IMG/VR virus record: IMGVR_UViG_3300024980_000003
Span: 1-64,000 of that record
Strand: one strand, 5' to 3'
Length of the DNA: 64,000 bases
DNA from: a virus
Made by a program: the position numbers and the translations under genes. Positions 48,674-56,537 of this stretch are shown here, piece after piece. Positions within the stretch are counted from its first letter, which is position 1; each line of letters starts with the position of its first letter. The notes under the pieces are model-generated. The model made no database searches and was not told where the DNA came from. It worked only from the letters and a program-made list of their open reading frames with translations.

Positions 48674-49009
48674 TTACAATTCCTGCTCGAGCCACTCTAT
48701 TTCCGCAATAGCTTGGCGATGCGTCTTGTTGCACAGCTCGACAATACGATTTGCCGCATACTGCTCTGCTGTTTCTGAATTGATGTATTTATCGTAGAAC
48801 TGCCATGCTTTTTCTACGTCCAGTTCAAATCCCACTTCATCATGCTCATGCACCTTGCCGCCCAGCTTCACAATATCAGCCAGCATATAGCAGAATGTTT
48901 CTTGCGATTCGCACAGGTACATCAAAAAAATAATATCTTCTCGGCCTTTGATGGTGATTTCTGGAACTTCGCCCTTGAGAATGGCTAACTGCCTTGAAAT
49001 TCTGCTCAT
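48674..49009 (-). CDS. Hypothetical protein
   Basis: 111 residues, acidic and helical, with IIFLMYLCESQETFCYMLAD and a C-terminal EIEWLEQEL. It sits between ssb and replication-linked genes. No family recognised. Confidence 0.6.
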   Translation of the reverse strand: MSRISRQLAILKGEVPEITIKGREDIIFLMYLCESQETFCYMLADIVKLGGKVHEHDEVGFELDVEKAWQFYDKYINSETAEQYAANRIVELCNKTHRQAIAEIEWLEQEL

Positions 49010-49086
49010 AGTTTTTCCTTTTTTTTGTAGGTGTTAATTATACTACTTTCTTTATAAAAATTAGTGATTTATTTACGTATTTTTAC

Positions 49087-49329
49087 CTATTTTCCGTTAG
49101 GGAATAGCCGTATAAATTCAGCCGTCATCCGGTCGATTTCAGCTCTAGTGGCCTTTGTCAGTGCTGAGTAAACCTTTTTGGCTTTACCACTGTTCTCAGC
49201 CCTACGTTTGGCGAATATCGCCTTGTATTTGCCTCCCGTCTCATGCGCGATACCGGCATCCAGTAAATCGCTATGCAGCATCTTTAGTTGCTCGGCCGTC
49301 ATGCAAGTTAGATAATTTTGTAAGCTCAT
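49087..49329 (-). CDS. Hypothetical basic protein
   Basis: 80 residues, basic, with KYKAIFAKRRAENSGKAKKV and a helical C-terminus. The start overlaps the previous stop. DNA or RNA binding is possible from charge only. Confidence 0.57.
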   Translation of the reverse strand: MSLQNYLTCMTAEQLKMLHSDLLDAGIAHETGGKYKAIFAKRRAENSGKAKKVYSALTKATRAEIDRMTAEFIRLFPNGK

Positions 49330-49574
49330 TTTCCTAGTAACTCGATTGTTCTTGCTAAAAGATGCAATTCAGAACCGTAAATGTTCTCGAACTGCTGCTT
49401 TGACATGTGAATTGAAAAATCCCCTTGGTGATGCTCTCTGCATAAAGGGATTGTCAAGAAGTCGTCTTTTATGCGCTCTGCTCTAATGTGATGCACATTG
49501 GCTGGTTGCTGGCATATCAGACACCCAAGCGAAGCAACCTTTCCCATGTGACGCTTTGCTGCCGCTTTACTCAT
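49326..49574 (-). CDS. HNH-related small nuclease (Ref/YbcO-like)
   Basis: 82 residues. CLICQQPANVHHIRAE, PLCREHHQGDFSIHMSKQQF and the ending LLARTIELL match the compact phage family that includes Ref and YbcO-like nucleases, with zinc Cys and the HH pair as metal ligands. Probably aids recombination or branched-DNA processing. It overlaps genes on both sides. Confidence 0.72.
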   Translation of the reverse strand: MSKAAAKRHMGKVASLGCLICQQPANVHHIRAERIKDDFLTIPLCREHHQGDFSIHMSKQQFENIYGSELHLLARTIELLGK

Positions 49575-50029
49575 ACAAACCTCAACATTTCATTAACAAC
49601 CCGATCAAGGTCATTCTTTGTGTAATTGGTTAAAACCTTTTGCAATACCACATCGGCAACCTTGCTATACACCGATTCAAATTCATCCTGCTCCATGCTG
49701 GCGAAGCTCATTGATTTAGCTTCATATCGCACGTCGCCTTTGATGTTGACTACCGGATAGCCGAACCCTGACATAATCAATAAATCCTTTCTGAATCTTT
49801 CCTTGTTTTTCTCTATCTGTATGCCCTTGTATTCATTAACCGGCATTTCCCATGCATCAAAAGCCACATCAAGCATTTTGAAAAACTTGCGGTGAAATGC
49901 CAGATTTCTTGGCTTGGTTATCTCGGCCTTGAATTCATCGTTAGGCTTCATTGCATCCATTGCCTCGACGCTGTTCTGATCTACCGGCACAAAGGAGTTA
50001 TAGAGTTTTCGCAAATATAATGTAGCCAT
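49571..50029 (-). CDS. DUF1367 family phage protein
   Basis: 152 residues. KPNDEFKAEITKPRNLAFHR followed by KFFKMLDVAFDAWEMP is the signature of DUF1367, frequent in the nin-like regions of temperate phages next to Ref/HNH genes. Biochemical role not established. Confidence 0.82.
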   Translation of the reverse strand: MATLYLRKLYNSFVPVDQNSVEAMDAMKPNDEFKAEITKPRNLAFHRKFFKMLDVAFDAWEMPVNEYKGIQIEKNKERFRKDLLIMSGFGYPVVNIKGDVRYEAKSMSFASMEQDEFESVYSKVADVVLQKVLTNYTKNDLDRVVNEMLRFV

Positions 50030-50069
50030 TAAACCCTCTGCCCATTACGTCTTGCGATAGCATTGTATT

Positions 50070-50807
50070 TCAAAATAGAAATCCTCTTGATTGCATAAAA
50101 TCAACAGGATGCTTGGCGGATTTTTGAAGATTGCATTTTTTTCTTAGAAGCTGAATATTGTCATCAGTATTAGTGCCACCTAGCTTTAGCGGCATAATAT
50201 GATCCATGTGATAGTCCTCGCCTAACGGCAAATTGCAGCATGGGCATTTTCCACGTTGTAATTTAAATAGTTTTTCAGCTAGTCCTAGTGATAATCTACC
50301 TCCAGAAGATTTAACAAGCGCCCTTCGATTATGTCTATATATTGTGCATTTTTCTGGATTATTTTTTGCCCACTCCTTAGCTAGTAAGGCTTTCTTTTCT
50401 TTATTTTTAGATGACCACAGCTTGCAATTTTCATATGTTTTTTCTTTATTTTTTGCATACCAAATATTTTGTGTTAATTTTATTGCATCTTTGTTGTTTT
50501 TATAATAAGCCTTGCGATACTCAATTATTTTTTCCTTATTGTTTTTTACCCATGACTTGCTAGATTCAAGCGACTTTTCTTTATTATTTGCATAATATAA
50601 TTTTTTCTTTTCTTTTATTTCTTTTATATTAGCTTCCCTATATGCTTTGTCATTTGATGCTTTTTTTTCCCTATTAGCTTCTCTATAGGCTTTGTCAACT
50701 TCTGCCTTTCTAACTTTATTTGCGGCTCTATATTCAGCCGCCTTGTCTTTATTTTTTGCGCGATATGCCGCATCTACAAGTTTTTTTTCTTCTTTAGTCT
50801 GTGCCAT
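50070..50807 (-). CDS. HNH endonuclease with lysine-rich repeat arm
   Basis: 245 residues. Residues about 10-160 consist of roughly a dozen repeats of 12-13 residues with a core like AYREANKEK or YYxNNKEK, strongly basic and probably a helical DNA-binding arm. The C-terminal 60 residues are an HNH domain: CPCCNLPLGEDYHMDHIMPL, LGGTNTDDNIQLLRKKCN. It lies as a free-standing insertion among replication genes, as homing-type nucleases do. AT-rich relative to its neighbours. Confidence 0.78.
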   Translation of the reverse strand: MAQTKEEKKLVDAAYRAKNKDKAAEYRAANKVRKAEVDKAYREANREKKASNDKAYREANIKEIKEKKKLYYANNKEKSLESSKSWVKNNKEKIIEYRKAYYKNNKDAIKLTQNIWYAKNKEKTYENCKLWSSKNKEKKALLAKEWAKNNPEKCTIYRHNRRALVKSSGGRLSLGLAEKLFKLQRGKCPCCNLPLGEDYHMDHIMPLKLGGTNTDDNIQLLRKKCNLQKSAKHPVDFMQSRGFLF

Positions 50808-50847
50808 TTCGATACCCATTGAATAGTTGGGTTAAGAATACATTAGG

Positions 50848-50905
50848 GTGTGAGGAAACAAGGTATTCAAGCTTGCTTGTCGGGTTCGATGCCCTATCCT
50901 CACAC
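50848..50905 (+). ncRNA. Mini tRNA-like hairpin
   Basis: GTGTGAGGA (50848-50856) pairs with TCCTCACAC (50897-50905), and just inside the right strand lies a T-arm-like GGGTTCGATGCCC. The space where D and anticodon arms would be is only 24 bases. Not a functional tRNA; it may be a decayed tRNA or a tRNA mimic. Confidence 0.45.
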
Positions 50906-50959
50906 GCTTATTATACTATTTATTTATAAATACTTTTGTTTTAACTGCCACTTATTAAT

Positions 50960-51202
50960 TCACCCATTATGTCTACGCGCTCCATTACGCAACGCTATGC
51001 AATTTAGAATCTGTTCTGTCTGTACGCTATGCCCCACCCCTCTCGCTGGCTCAACGATGATCCGGCTATTCGGGTTCGTGTTGCGCGGCCTTGGCTTGAG
51101 TTGCAGGTTTCTCGCTCTAATGTCGGCTGCTGTTGTGTGTTTCATAAATGGATAGTTCCAGAGATTCAAGGGATCGATAAAATTCCAATGACCATTATTC
51201 AC
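50960..51202 (-). CDS. Hypothetical basic protein
   Basis: 80 residues, basic, with ADIRARNLQLKPRPRNTNPN followed by SRIIVEPARGVGHS. It begins with GTG overlapping the stop of the 24-residue gene upstream (GTGA), consistent with coupled translation. No family. Confidence 0.5.
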   Translation of the reverse strand: MNNGHWNFIDPLNLWNYPFMKHTTAADIRARNLQLKPRPRNTNPNSRIIVEPARGVGHSVQTEQILNCIALRNGARRHNG

Positions 51203-51273
51203 TTCATAATCCTACTGATAACGAACAGCCACAACAAGCAGCCGATAACGTAGATGATCGAAGCATCACTCAT
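51199..51273 (-). CDS. Tiny membrane peptide
   Basis: 24 residues, one hydrophobic span (ASIIYVIGCLLWLFVISRI). It overlaps both neighbours by 4 to 8 bases, the main support for it. Confidence 0.4.
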   Translation of the reverse strand: MSDASIIYVIGCLLWLFVISRIMK

Positions 51274-51373
51274 GACCATCGCTCCATATCAACCAGCCCA
51301 GCCCCACAATAGCCACCGCACAACCGGCAATCGCCCTGGCGAGATAGGCGTGGTTTTGTATTAGCTCAATCAT
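51266..51373 (-). CDS. Tiny membrane peptide
   Basis: 35 residues with one hydrophobic span (AIAGCAVAIVGLGWLIW). The start overlaps the methyltransferase stop and the stop overlaps the next start. Confidence 0.42.
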   Translation of the reverse strand: MIELIQNHAYLARAIAGCAVAIVGLGWLIWSDGHE

Positions 51374-52965
51374 GCGGCCTCCAGCATAATCGAAGTATCC
51401 AGTTTAAGTTTTTCGCAGGCCGCCAAATGTGACTCCATCAGCTGCTCATCGGTGGGTTTGTCATAATATCGGGTTTTTGGCATCACCATAGCGCGAGTGA
51501 CCTTTTCGGCATCTTCAAACTGTTTCCAAAACGCCTTGGAAGCTTGAGCATCATCCGCCGGCAACCATTGACGCTCTTTGCCGACTAACCGATTCAACCG
51601 ATCGATGACAACTTTATTGGTTGGGAAAAAATGTATAGTCCCTACGCCAGGGTAATAGCGTACATCAAAGTAATCAGTTGACAGCCGCTCGCCCTTAGAT
51701 AGCTGTGTAAGCGCCGTTGAATCCTCGAACAGGTCATAAAGAGAAACCAAGCAATTTGCTTTCCCGTCTAACATCGCGAAGGTTTTATCAAAATCCGCTA
51801 GTTTTTGTTTTGCCTCCCAGCTTAAAAATCCATAAGAACGGACATTCGGCAAAATAAACCGCGTCATTTGCACCCTGAATGCCTGTTCCTTGTGCCGGCT
51901 GTTTGATTTCCATCCGCGGTAATACGCTCTATTCTCTGGGATGTATTTAGTTATTTCATCAAAACAGTCCAATAACATTTGCATATTCATGTCGGTTTGA
52001 CTATTGACCAGGCCCAGCAGAAAGCCGCGTATGTTTGACTCAGTAAAACTGAGCTGGGAAACCGCTTCAAAATCGGCATGCAGTTTTTGATACGCTTTTG
52101 ATGATAAATACTTACTGAACTCGGTCGAGTTTAAAACGTTCGACCAGGCTTTCTTTTTTAGTGAGTTATAACTACCGTTAAAACGCTCCTGTAGCTCGCC
52201 AGCCACAACCTCAACGTCTTTAGGTTGATTGATCGCCTGTCCTAGTAATCGGCTGTAATAATTGGCCTCCTCCTGCGCCAATTCAGCGGCTCTTAACGAC
52301 GCTACAGCGGCATTGAATACGGCAATGGCATTACTGATTGAACTGCCCTTGATGGCTAATTCCTGTTTGGCTTCGCGCTCTATGCCAACCGGACTCTCTA
52401 CGTGCAGTCCATGTGTGAAATTGTGCTTGAGGTCGGCTTTTTTCTCGATCCAAATTAGCGCAACCTCCACATTGGTTTTGCGTTGCGTGTCCGGGTCCAT
52501 GAACGCCTGATCGATAAACTCAACTGCGCCGCCGCTCGCCTCAATTATATTAATCAATCGCTTTCTTTGCGCTGAATATGGATTCTTGACAGTTTCGGCA
52601 TTAACGATGCTGACCAACTCGCCATCGACCAGCAAATCCCAGGCCTTTAACGTATGCTCCGCTCCGGCATTAAAGGGCGGATTCATGATGATATGGCTAT
52701 ACAGCGCGGCTCCATCAAATTGCATAAAGTCGCCATCGATCACCCGCAATTTTTTGTCGCGTAAAATTGCTTGATTGCTCAAGTCGATTTCAATGCAGTC
52801 AATCCGTTCCGGGGTGCGGCTATAGTGTCCTGTGATAAACGGTGCCACTAGATCGCCTCGACCGGCTGATGGGTCAAGGATTCGGACAATGTTTTTATTT
52901 TTGAATTTGCCCTTGGCCCTAATAGCAAGGCTAATGGGCGTTGGGTAAAATTGGTTATCTTTCAT
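51370..52965 (-). CDS. N6-type DNA methyltransferase with DUF4942
   Basis: 531 residues. The N-terminal 180 residues carry a class I SAM-dependent methyltransferase: ILDPSAGRGDLVAPF (SAM binding, about 28-42), CIEIDLSNQ, and catalytic NPPFNAG (about 95-101), the N6-adenine type. The rest (from about 230) is a DUF4942-like domain (YYRGWKSNSRHKEQAFRVQM, KERQWLPADDAQASKAFWKQ). Phages use such enzymes to protect their DNA from restriction. ATG 52965 overlaps the previous stop (TAATG). Confidence 0.85.
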   Translation of the reverse strand: MKDNQFYPTPISLAIRAKGKFKNKNIVRILDPSAGRGDLVAPFITGHYSRTPERIDCIEIDLSNQAILRDKKLRVIDGDFMQFDGAALYSHIIMNPPFNAGAEHTLKAWDLLVDGELVSIVNAETVKNPYSAQRKRLINIIEASGGAVEFIDQAFMDPDTQRKTNVEVALIWIEKKADLKHNFTHGLHVESPVGIEREAKQELAIKGSSISNAIAVFNAAVASLRAAELAQEEANYYSRLLGQAINQPKDVEVVAGELQERFNGSYNSLKKKAWSNVLNSTEFSKYLSSKAYQKLHADFEAVSQLSFTESNIRGFLLGLVNSQTDMNMQMLLDCFDEITKYIPENRAYYRGWKSNSRHKEQAFRVQMTRFILPNVRSYGFLSWEAKQKLADFDKTFAMLDGKANCLVSLYDLFEDSTALTQLSKGERLSTDYFDVRYYPGVGTIHFFPTNKVVIDRLNRLVGKERQWLPADDAQASKAFWKQFEDAEKVTRAMVMPKTRYYDKPTDEQLMESHLAACEKLKLDTSIMLEAA

Positions 52966-53120
52966 TATATCATCCCCCAATACTCAGGCTTCATCGTCCT
53001 GACGGTTGTTGTGCTGCGGTTATCGTTTATCGCCGCATCCTGCCGGGTACGGTGCGCTATGCGTTTTTCCAGTGGATCAAACCAGCCCATGATGAATCTT
53101 GTGATTAAAATTGTGTCCAT
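52965..53120 (-). CDS. Short hypothetical protein
   Basis: 51 residues, basic, with LITRFIMGWFDPLEKRIAHR. A strong GGAGG lies before ATG 53120; the end overlaps the methyltransferase start. Function unknown. Confidence 0.57.
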   Translation of the reverse strand: MDTILITRFIMGWFDPLEKRIAHRTRQDAAINDNRSTTTVRTMKPEYWGMI

Positions 53121-53122
53121 GA

Positions 53123-53923
53123 TTAACGCCTCCCCCGGTAGCTTTCCCAATCAAACTTAACCCAAGTTCCGTTTTCTTTGAGACGGTCAAAACTGCGCTC
53201 TGTGATGAATTCAGAAAAACCCTTAGTACCAAGATTGGTTAACAGTATCGTCGGCTTCATATCGCGGTAACGGCGGTTGATAATGTCAAACAGCAATACT
53301 TGTTCGTTTTCTGTACCGTTTTGTACGCCAACCTCATCAATCACTAGCAAATCGATTGATCCAAGCAAGTTCAGTACGTCTGTTTCCGATTGCTCCGATC
53401 CTTTGCGCCAAGTGTCTCGAACCATACGTACCGCATCCAGCGCATTAATGTACATAGCGGTATAGGACGGCATAATGGATTGAGCAATCGCCAAGGCCAA
53501 ATGGGTTTTGCCGGTTCCGGCCTTGCCCGAGAAAATCAGCGAGGTTCCTTCTTTGGCATGGTCGGTAAAGTTCTTAGCGAAAGATTCAGCAATAGCGAAA
53601 GCGTTTTCCTGTCCGGCGTTTGACGCAATAAAGTTATCAAAGCTGCGTTCACGAAAGCGCAGCGGAATACCGGCTTGATTCAATCGGTGTTCAATGCGCT
53701 TTTGTTTTTTCTGAGACTCGATTTCCAGCCTGATCTTTTCATCTTCTTCGGCCCTGATCTTTCCGCACGTCTGACAGCCTGACCAGATGATCTTGTTTTC
53801 AAAAAACAGATGGCCGTTTTCGATATAGGGGCCATGTTTTTCGCAAGTTGACGGCCGGGTTAATTGGTCGCCAATGCTCATGGCGCTGGTGTCGATTATT
53901 TTTTTCAAACTAGAAACTGCCAT
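53123..53923 (-). CDS. dnaC: DnaC-like replicative helicase loader
   Basis: 266 residues. AAA+ ATPase that loads host DnaB at the phage origin. An N-terminal Cys set (CEKHGPYIENG, CQTCGK) is a possible zinc motif, then Walker A FSGKAGTGKTHLALAIA (about 139-155), Walker B DLLVIDEVGVQ (about 204-214), and an Arg-finger-like FITERSFDRLK. It follows the initiator directly, overlapping its end; lambda P and DnaC hold this place. Confidence 0.85.
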   Translation of the reverse strand: MAVSSLKKIIDTSAMSIGDQLTRPSTCEKHGPYIENGHLFFENKIIWSGCQTCGKIRAEEDEKIRLEIESQKKQKRIEHRLNQAGIPLRFRERSFDNFIASNAGQENAFAIAESFAKNFTDHAKEGTSLIFSGKAGTGKTHLALAIAQSIMPSYTAMYINALDAVRMVRDTWRKGSEQSETDVLNLLGSIDLLVIDEVGVQNGTENEQVLLFDIINRRYRDMKPTILLTNLGTKGFSEFITERSFDRLKENGTWVKFDWESYRGRR

Positions 53924-54680
53924 CTTCATTCACCCCTTCGTTGTAGTCGATGCCAGCAAGTGACATTCTTGATTGCTTAGGTTTGTTTTGTTGAGCAGGT
54001 CGGTTGGCGTACCAATCAGCATTAAATCCCTGCCAGTTTCTTTCGATTGATATGCGAACAGCTTCCTCAATTAAAATTCCAGCCTTGTCAGCTTCGCGCT
54101 GAAAACCATTCATTGCAGTTTTAGTGATAGCGGCTTTTTTCCCCTTCCTGAACACTACAAAATCTTGAGCAAGTTCGCCATCAATTCCGTACTCAAGCAG
54201 TAACAAAAAGTCAGCGCCAAGTTTTCTATTATTATTTACTGGTGGTTGCTTTACTGGTGGTTCTAATGGTGTTTCATGTTCAGGGGTTGAACTTATCGGG
54301 TTCAAGGGTTGAACTTTTCGCAGTTCAAGGGTTGAACTTATCGTTGATGCATGAATCTTTCGTAACTCTTTGATTATTTCGATAAGTTCACGGTCTGAAT
54401 TTATCGGTAGTTCACTCCTTAGACTTATCGTATAAGTGTTTACCGTTTTTCCCTTGCCTATCTCACTGTGAGATTCAACTTTTAATATCCCAACGCCCTT
54501 TAAAATCTTTAGGCATTTGCTCAAAGTCGCCTTTGCCATTCCTGTTTTTTGCGCCAAAGTGTTGTAGCCAGGATAAGCAAAACCTTCGTTATTGGCGCAA
54601 TCGGAAATAGCCAGCAATACGATCTTCTCCGCTGAATTTAACGGCATATCCCAAGCTTCATTCATATATTTAATAGACAT
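53910..54680 (-). CDS. Lambda O-like replication initiator
   Basis: 256 residues. The N-terminal 90 residues form a winged helix-turn-helix (MPLNSAEKIVLLAISDCANN, PGYNTLAQKTGMAKATLSKC) that would bind origin DNA. The middle (about 110-150) is Pro/Thr-rich and encoded by the iterons at 54279-54343. The C-terminal part (from about 155, WQGFNADWYA) may bind the helicase loader. Order initiator then DnaC, with the origin inside the initiator gene, is as in lambda. Confidence 0.8.
   Translation of the reverse strand: MSIKYMNEAWDMPLNSAEKIVLLAISDCANNEGFAYPGYNTLAQKTGMAKATLSKCLKILKGVGILKVESHSEIGKGKTVNTYTISLRSELPINSDRELIEIIKELRKIHASTISSTLELRKVQPLNPISSTPEHETPLEPPVKQPPVNNNRKLGADFLLLLEYGIDGELAQDFVVFRKGKKAAITKTAMNGFQREADKAGILIEEAVRISIERNWQGFNADWYANRPAQQNKPKQSRMSLAGIDYNEGVNEDGSF
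54279..54430. repeat. Iterons, probable replication origin
   Basis: Three direct copies of a 22-23 bp unit with core GGGTTGAACTTATCG (54284, 54329) or GGGTTGAACTTTTCG (54306), each preceded by GTTCA so that GTTCAAGGGTTGAAC is also an inverted repeat. Further ACTTATCG-type half sites lie at 54380-54390 (inverted) and 54423-54430. They are within the initiator gene. Confidence 0.7.
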
Positions 54681-54721
54681 AGTTGTACATTTCTTTCATA
54701 ATTGACCCGCGTTGATAAAAA

Positions 54722-54764
54722 GCCCTGGTAATCTTTGGTCGGATTCAGGGCTTTTTTGTTTTAA
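54722..54764. terminator. Bidirectional terminator upstream of initiator
   Basis: AAGCCCTG and CAGGGCTT flank an 18-base loop; TTTTTT follows on the plus strand, and read leftward GGGCTTTTTATC follows. It separates the initiator from the genes at 54782 and beyond. Confidence 0.6.
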
Positions 54765-54781
54765 AAAATCCGCTTTACTGC

Positions 54782-55021
54782 TTATTTAATTACTCTCAAA
54801 AATACCGGCTTTTTAGCATCGGTTTCTTTTTCGTAATGACCCTGAAAAATATCTTCGCCATAGCTGTCAAACACAAAATGACGGATATTCCATAGAATGG
54901 TGTCTTGCGCTATTATTTGATCCTGCATGGAATTAATAAGGTCTAACTGGCTCTTGATAGTCTCAAGTAAATAAACTTGGTTCTCCCTTAGCTCAGTTAA
55001 TTCTTTTTCAATTTTATCCAT
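54782..55021 (-). CDS. Coiled-coil hypothetical protein
   Basis: 79 residues. Residues 1-45 form a heptad-type helix (IEKELTELRENQVYLLETIK then SQLDLINSMQDQI). The tail is mixed beta. GGAG precedes ATG 55021. Possible oligomerisation partner of replication proteins; no family. Confidence 0.6.
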   Translation of the reverse strand: MDKIEKELTELRENQVYLLETIKSQLDLINSMQDQIIAQDTILWNIRHFVFDSYGEDIFQGHYEKETDAKKPVFLRVIK

Positions 55022-55097
55022 TTCGTTACTCCGATAACCCGACAATAAATGAGCGTAGCAACATGGTCGGAGACATGCGTTCGGCTGGCCTGCCTAG

Positions 55098-55325
55098 CTA
55101 CGCAACAACTGGTTTAAATAACTTGCACTTTCTCTTGGCCGTTCCGCCGTAAAACAAGCCATACTCAGGCGCATTGCCTCTCACTATTCTGGCCCTGCGA
55201 ATATCAGAATCACTGGGCCGTTTAGCCAGTCCAGCCTCGTAGGATTCGCACCGGCCAATACCGTGACCAAAGCCGATTGTGTCTTTAGTGAAAGAAGCGC
55301 AATCACGGCAACAGACCTGATTAAT
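55098..55325 (-). CDS. Cys-rich small phage protein with apparent ATT start
   Basis: 75 residues. CCRDCASFTKDTIGFGHGIG followed by RCESYE fits short phage zinc proteins of the CxxCxxF...G.GxG.C type. No ATG, GTG or TTG is found in frame before this region; AAGGA lies 9 bases before ATT 55325. Either it uses ATT, or it is translated through coupling from the upstream gene. The open frame ends at TAG 55098. Confidence 0.5.
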   Translation of the reverse strand: MNQVCCRDCASFTKDTIGFGHGIGRCESYEAGLAKRPSDSDIRRARIVRGNAPEYGLFYGGTAKRKCKLFKPVVA

Positions 55326-55731
55326 GCGCCGATTCCTTGCCCATCAGCGCCAATAAAGCATCAACATCAGCTTGTGTATTCAATGGCACCGTAAACGCCT
55401 GAAACACGGCCATATCGCGGCTAATTTCCAGCATCTTGCGGGTATCTTGCAGAAAATCACGCGCGGCATACACCAACGCACACTCCCGGCACTCGTCTTT
55501 GAACCCTGCGCCCGTTGTGGACACCATGACTTCATGCGCGTTACCCATCGCCGTTATCTCGTACAACTCGCCCCAGGCGGTCTTGATGCAACTAGCAATC
55601 GCCAGTGTTAGCTTGCCGTTCATTTTCAGGACGCACTCAACGCGCTCCCCGTTTCTTATTCTTGTTAGCAGAAAATCATAGTCGCTGTCTTGGTCAGGGT
55701 GCTGGTCTATCCACTGTTGAGCTGAATTCAT
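55321..55731 (-). CDS. Hypothetical protein
   Basis: 136 residues, acidic, mixed alpha/beta with GKLTLAIASCIKTAWGELYE and Cys pair CRECALVYAARDFLQ. It lies in the leftward early operon. No recognised family. Confidence 0.6.
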   Translation of the reverse strand: MNSAQQWIDQHPDQDSDYDFLLTRIRNGERVECVLKMNGKLTLAIASCIKTAWGELYEITAMGNAHEVMVSTTGAGFKDECRECALVYAARDFLQDTRKMLEISRDMAVFQAFTVPLNTQADVDALLALMGKESAH

Positions 55732-55789
55732 TATTTTTATATCCGCCGGTAGGTATTTCTACCTAAGTAAATTTGCGTAAGACTATGAT

Positions 55790-55984
55790 CTATATATTAT
55801 TTATATTGATCTGTAACGCTTCGATCATTATTCTGGTCTCAGCTTCTTTTTCTTCAATGTCTTTAACCACGAGATTAAACATGTACTCAGACGGCGTGAC
55901 CCCGGCGACATTGGCAAGATTAAACACCTTGCGCTTGACTTCTTCGGGGCCGGTGAATGAGAAAACAGCATCTTTTTTAGCCAT
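55790..55984 (-). CDS. Ribbon-helix-helix-like regulator
   Basis: 64 residues. A strand (DAVFSFTG) followed by EEVKRKVFNLANVAGVTPSE and a second helix MFNLVVKDIEEKEAE, as in Arc/MetJ proteins. It is divergent from the small gene at 56001, with 16 bases between them, and is probably a DNA-binding control protein of the early region. Confidence 0.62.
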   Translation of the reverse strand: MAKKDAVFSFTGPEEVKRKVFNLANVAGVTPSEYMFNLVVKDIEEKEAETRIMIEALQININNI

Positions 55985-56000
55985 TTTTTGGAGTCCTACA

Positions 56001-56222
56001 ATGAAACATGTCAGTGAATACATACTGGAAATAACCCAGCTCCAAACCCTCTTGCAATCGCGCTTAAACGAGCAGGAGGCGTTAATCTCAACGATCACTG
56101 CCAATCCTGACAGCATCAGCACATTAGCGTCCATGCCGAAGCTGGAGGCCGATCTGTGCGTATCTCAAGCACTTAGCGGCAGGATTAATAAGGTCATCCA
56201 TGCAGCTAACTCCCATCGGTGA
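56001..56222 (+). CDS. Small helical protein, divergent from RHH gene
   Basis: 73 residues, almost all helix (VSEYILEITQLQTLLQSRLN then EQEALISTITANPD). GGAG lies 10 bases before ATG. It faces the cro terminator. No family recognised. Confidence 0.52.
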   Translation: MKHVSEYILEITQLQTLLQSRLNEQEALISTITANPDSISTLASMPKLEADLCVSQALSGRINKVIHAANSHR

Positions 56223-56225
56223 AAA

Positions 56226-56246
56226 AAGCCCTGTGTTACCAGGGCG
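56226..56246 (-). terminator. Terminator after cro
   Basis: GCCCTG/CAGGGC hairpin at 56227-56246; read leftward it is followed by TTTTTT. It closes the cro message in front of the small convergent gene at 56001. Confidence 0.68.
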
Positions 56247-56266
56247 AACAGGAGGAATGAAAATTG

Positions 56267-56464
56267 TTAATCGGTTGGATAGATTTCCTCAAACAAATCG
56301 CCGGGCCTTACGCCTTCTTTCATGGCGACTACGTTTATATGGTCAGGAGACATTGGTTTTTTACCATTAATCCAATCGGACACGGTTGCTTGAGATACAC
56401 CAATGCTCTCGGCCATTGCCTTTTGTGTGCTATATCGGCTGTAAATTTCGTGGAGTATTTTCAT
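56267..56464 (-). CDS. cro: Cro-like repressor
   Basis: 65 residues. YSTQKAMAESIGVSQATVSD then WINGKKPMSPDHINVVAMKE is a YdaS/Cro-type helix-turn-helix. It is divergent from the CI-like gene and would bind the same operators to favour lytic growth. ATG 56464 is used. Followed by a terminator. Confidence 0.82.
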   Translation of the reverse strand: MKILHEIYSRYSTQKAMAESIGVSQATVSDWINGKKPMSPDHINVVAMKEGVRPGDLFEEIYPTD

Positions 56465-56474
56465 GAGACACATT

Positions 56475-56517
56475 ATAGCCGATAGCGAAACATTAGCAAT
56501 AGTTAATAGCGAATTAA
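56475..56517. promoter_or_regulatory. Operator set between cro and cI
   Basis: ATAGCCGATAGCGAA (56475-56489) and TTAATAGCGAATTAA (56503-56517), with AGCAATAG between, are related sites. The first is the reverse complement of TTCGCTATCGGCTAT at 57821-57835, so the same repressor should bind both places. The divergent starts at 56464 and 56538 flank it. Confidence 0.72.
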
Positions 56518-56537
56518 ATTTAGCACATAATAAGCCT

